Assembly (NCBI RefSeq): GCF_001427905.1
Contig: NZ_LMEF01000023.1
Location: forward strand, 164,687-228,686
Length of the DNA: 64,000 nt
Direction: 5' to 3'
Origin: Flavobacterium sp. Root420
Lineage (GTDB): Bacteria; Bacteroidota; Bacteroidia; Flavobacteriales; Flavobacteriaceae
Shown: piece by piece, positions 62,316 through 64,000 of the stretch
Layout: every line of letters begins with the position of its first letter
Numbering within the stretch: position 1 is the first letter of the stretch
Notes under the pieces: model-generated
Seen by the model: only the letters and a program-made list of their open reading frames with translations
Told to the model about the DNA's origin: nothing
The model's database searches: none
Program-made: the position numbers and the translations under genes

Positions 62316-62398
62316 ATCAGTTTACAGTAATCAGATTTCAAAAGTCAACGTTTGCGACTATTCGGTTCCAGCTTCATTCTAGAGTCAGATAAACTGAT
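62316..62398. repeat. Inverted repeat upstream of the VWA gene
   Basis: ATCAGTTTA (62316-62324) and TAAACTGAT (62390-62398) are perfect inverse arms enclosing TTCGGTTCC-type text. It lies between fabG-like and VWA genes. Function unknown. Confidence 0.5.
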
Positions 62399-62440
62399 CA
62401 CTAAAACCTTTGAACCTTTGTAACTTAGAACTTCAGTACC

Positions 62441-63187
62441 TTAGGTTAACATTCCTCCACAAACATTAAGCACTTGTCCTGTAACATATGCACTCATGTC
62501 CGAAGCTAAGAAAAGACATGCATTTGCAACATCTTCAGTAGTTCCTCCACGTTTCAACGGAATCCCTTCTCTCCATCCTTTTACTACATCTTCAGGTAGT
62601 TTTGCAGTCATTTCAGTTTCAATAAAACCAGGAGCGATTGCGTTACAACGAATATTACGAGAACCCAACTCCAAAGCAACAGATTTAGTAAAACCAATTG
62701 CACCGGCTTTAGACGCTGCATAATTTGTTTGTCCTGCATTTCCGGAAACACCAACTACTGAACTAATATTAATAATAGAACCTGCACGTTGTTTTAAGAA
62801 AGTTTTTTGAATCGCTTTGGTCATATTAAACACTGACTTTAAGTTTACGTCAATAACCTGATCGAAATCAGCTTCTGACATACGCATCAATAAATTATCT
62901 TTTGTAATTCCAGCGTTGTTAATTAAGATATCAACCGTTCCAAAATCAGCCAAAACAGCATCAACAAAAGTTTGCGCTTCATTAAAATCGGCCGCATTCG
63001 ATTGGTATCCTTTTGCTTTAACTCCTAAAGCATTTAATTCAACTTCTAAAGCCTCTGCAGAAGCAGCAGATGCGCTATAAGTAAAAGCAACATTTGCTCC
63101 GTGTTTAGCAAAAACTTCAGCAATTCCTCTTCCAATTCCACGACTAGCGCCCGTAATAATGGCAACTTTTCCTTCTAGTAATTTCAT
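62441..63187 (-). CDS. fabG: 3-oxoacyl-ACP reductase (short-chain dehydrogenase)
   Basis: From the ATG at 63187 (MKLLEGKVAIITGASRGIGR) the protein has 248 residues; a TTG two codons earlier is less likely. The NADP-binding TGASRGIG, the NNAG segment (LINNAGITKDNLLMR), and the catalytic Ser-Tyr-Lys (INISSVVGVSGNAGQ, then YAASKAG) are all in place. SGNAGQTNYAASKAG and the PGFIETEMTAKLP end match FabG of fatty-acid synthesis, which reduces 3-oxoacyl-ACP. It is monocistronic here, without acpP, fabD or fabF neighbours. Confidence 0.93.
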   Translation of the reverse strand: MKLLEGKVAIITGASRGIGRGIAEVFAKHGANVAFTYSASAASAEALEVELNALGVKAKGYQSNAADFNEAQTFVDAVLADFGTVDILINNAGITKDNLLMRMSEADFDQVIDVNLKSVFNMTKAIQKTFLKQRAGSIINISSVVGVSGNAGQTNYAASKAGAIGFTKSVALELGSRNIRCNAIAPGFIETEMTAKLPEDVVKGWREGIPLKRGGTTEDVANACLFLASDMSAYVTGQVLNVCGGMLT

Positions 63188-63242
63188 ATTCAAAATTAAT
63201 TTTAATATTTATTTGTAGCTATTCCTGCTATGAATGACACGT

Positions 63243-63250
63243 CAAATATA
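63243..63250 (-). promoter_or_regulatory. -7 box for fabG
   Basis: The minus strand reads TATATTTG, an exact match, 56 bases before the ATG. Confidence 0.5.
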
Positions 63251-63335
63251 TGATAATTCCCTTTTTAAAAAAATAACAATCGCAATAACCTTTCAACATT
63301 TCAAAATATAAATACTTTAATAGACTGTCCAAAAT

Positions 63336-63368
63336 CAAAAAAGCAACTCAAGATTGAGTTGCTTTCTC
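63336..63368 (-). terminator. Terminator of the 91-residue membrane protein gene
   Basis: AAAGCAACTCA pairs with TGAGTTGCTTT around a short loop and the minus strand has a T-run after it. Confidence 0.8.
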
Positions 63369-63394
63369 TTCAAAATAAAAATAAAACTAAAATC

Positions 63395-63670
63395 TTAAAT
63401 ATTGTTTTGTCTAGTTATAAAAAAGAAAACAATTAGCAAGACAGCCATAAACAGCATTCTGTAAATTGACGTTTGAAACTCTGTTGTATTATTGAGCTTG
63501 TCTTGTTTTCTCTGCTTTATTAGATTAAAAATCGCAACCGGAATGATTACTATAATAGATAAGTACAAATAATATCTTGTATAATCTGGATAGAATCCTG
63601 ATATAACAAGAAGTAATAAACCCCATAAAAGGACAGCTATATTTATTGGAGTGATATATTTCTTCATCAT
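63395..63670 (-). CDS. Small membrane protein of unknown function
   Basis: The 91-residue protein begins MMKKYITPINIAVLLWG and has three hydrophobic stretches (about 10-27, 33-50 and 70-86) with a charged loop KQRKQDKLNNTTEF between the second and third. It is probably an inner-membrane protein. I recognise no family. Its ATG is 13 bases from a terminator stem that ends the upstream minus-strand gene. Confidence 0.65.
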   Translation of the reverse strand: MMKKYITPINIAVLLWGLLLLVISGFYPDYTRYYLYLSIIVIIPVAIFNLIKQRKQDKLNNTTEFQTSIYRMLFMAVLLIVFFFITRQNNI

Positions 63671-63683
63671 ATGTTTAACTATT

Positions 63684-63713
63684 AAAAAAAGCAGCTCAGC
63701 AATGAGCTGCTTT
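63684..63713 (-). terminator. Terminator of the partial gene at the window end
   Basis: GCAGCTCA pairs with TGAGCTGC around GCAA, and the minus strand has seven T after it. Confidence 0.85.
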
Positions 63714-63742
63714 CATTCAAAATAAAATAAAACTAAAACTGT

Positions 63743-64000
63743 TTATTGAAAAGCGTATGTGGTCATTCTAAAATTACTTGTTGAACTTGTAAATGTGTAA
63801 ATGTTATTTGTAAAAGCGATTTTGAAAGCTTCTTTTTTAATATATAATCCACTAGGATTCATAAGTTCAGTGTCTACTTTTTTAAGTAATGCAGGTTGTG
63901 CAATAACTGCTCCCGTATTAGCTTGCCATGTACCTGGAACAAGTATTAATTTCTTATTAACAGCATCTTGCTGTACTGTAAAGTTGTGATAAATAGTAGT
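63743..64000 (-). CDS. Hypothetical protein, C-terminal 85 residues
   Basis: The frame is open from the window edge to a TAA at 63743-63745. Readable features are TTIYHNFTVQQDAVNKKLIL and a beta-rich C-terminus ending NNIYTFTSSTSNFRMTTYAF, then Q. The N-terminus is outside the window. It looks like the end of an exported or phage-tail-like beta protein, but this is not enough to name a family. A terminator follows the stop. Confidence 0.6.
   Translation of the reverse strand, partial: TTIYHNFTVQQDAVNKKLILVPGTWQANTGAVIAQPALLKKVDTELMNPSGLYIKKEAFKIAFTNNIYTFTSSTSNFRMTTYAFQ

Overview
The window reads as chromosomal DNA of a Flavobacterium-like member of the Bacteroidota (family Flavobacteriaceae). 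The DNA is AT-rich and ribosome-binding purine tracts are largely absent. Many genes are preceded by the TAnnTTTG -7 box typical of this phylum. Gene content agrees: a fused E1 alpha/beta 2-oxoacid dehydrogenase, bifunctional HisB and HisIE, DUF4265, DUF6155 and DUF3817 proteins, an NDH-2 and an OXA-type lipoprotein. I see no rRNA, tRNA, CRISPR array, prophage, integrase or intact insertion sequence. Genus-level placement is inference from gene content.

Layout. 1-4.5 kb: minus-strand housekeeping and accessory genes (truncated solute-binding protein, DUF4265, VOC, DinB-like, nucleoside phosphorylase, SUI1-like factor, 2OG-Fe dioxygenase). 4.6-8.5 kb: plus-strand E1 fusion and a DUF885 lipoprotein. 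8.5-13.8 kb: an oxidoreductase with an adjacent Crp/Fnr regulator, two unknown genes, a thioesterase, a lipoprotein and an MscS channel. 13.9-19.7 kb: plus-strand DUF6155, two helicases, a GNAT and NDH-2. 19.8-25.4 kb: DUF4242, a Bcr/CflA pump, two small secreted proteins, then a cNMP/CBS/DUF294 protein with a degenerate DnaQ-like partner that converge on acs (25.5-27.4 kb). 27.9-36 kb: branched-chain amino-acid block ilvC-ilvN-ilvB-ilvD-leuB-leuA, transcribed leuA to ilvC. 36-42 kb: an unknown 514-residue protein, a class D beta-lactamase homologue, an M1 peptidase, a CBM9-like protein and an unknown exported protein. 42-51.2 kb: a complete his operon (G-D-C-B-x-x-H-A-x-F-IE) with three extra genes. 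51.5-55.9 kb: a two-component system divergent from an LtaS-like phosphotransferase. 56-64 kb: zinc phospholipase C/nuclease-like protein, an unknown exported protein, YeiH with a LysR regulator, a VWA membrane protein, a FabG-like reductase and two small or partial genes.

The best regulatory finds are two short leader peptides followed by intrinsic terminators. A His-rich peptide (five His codons in 19) lies before hisG, and an Ile/Val-rich peptide with no Leu lies before ilvD. Both have a plausible competing anti-terminator helix, so both operons look controlled by ribosome-mediated attenuation. The his operon is also odd in that nearly every cistron junction holds an inverted or tandem intergenic repeat from a different family, and those families recur elsewhere in the window. 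Other points worth a look are the pseudo-exonuclease beside the cNMP/CBS/DUF294 protein and acs, a tandem operator between the two-component system and the LtaS-like gene, a LeuA without its leucine-sensing domain, and an altered second motif in the OXA homologue.

All calls come from reading the sequence. Family names are recognition from motifs and length, not database searches.
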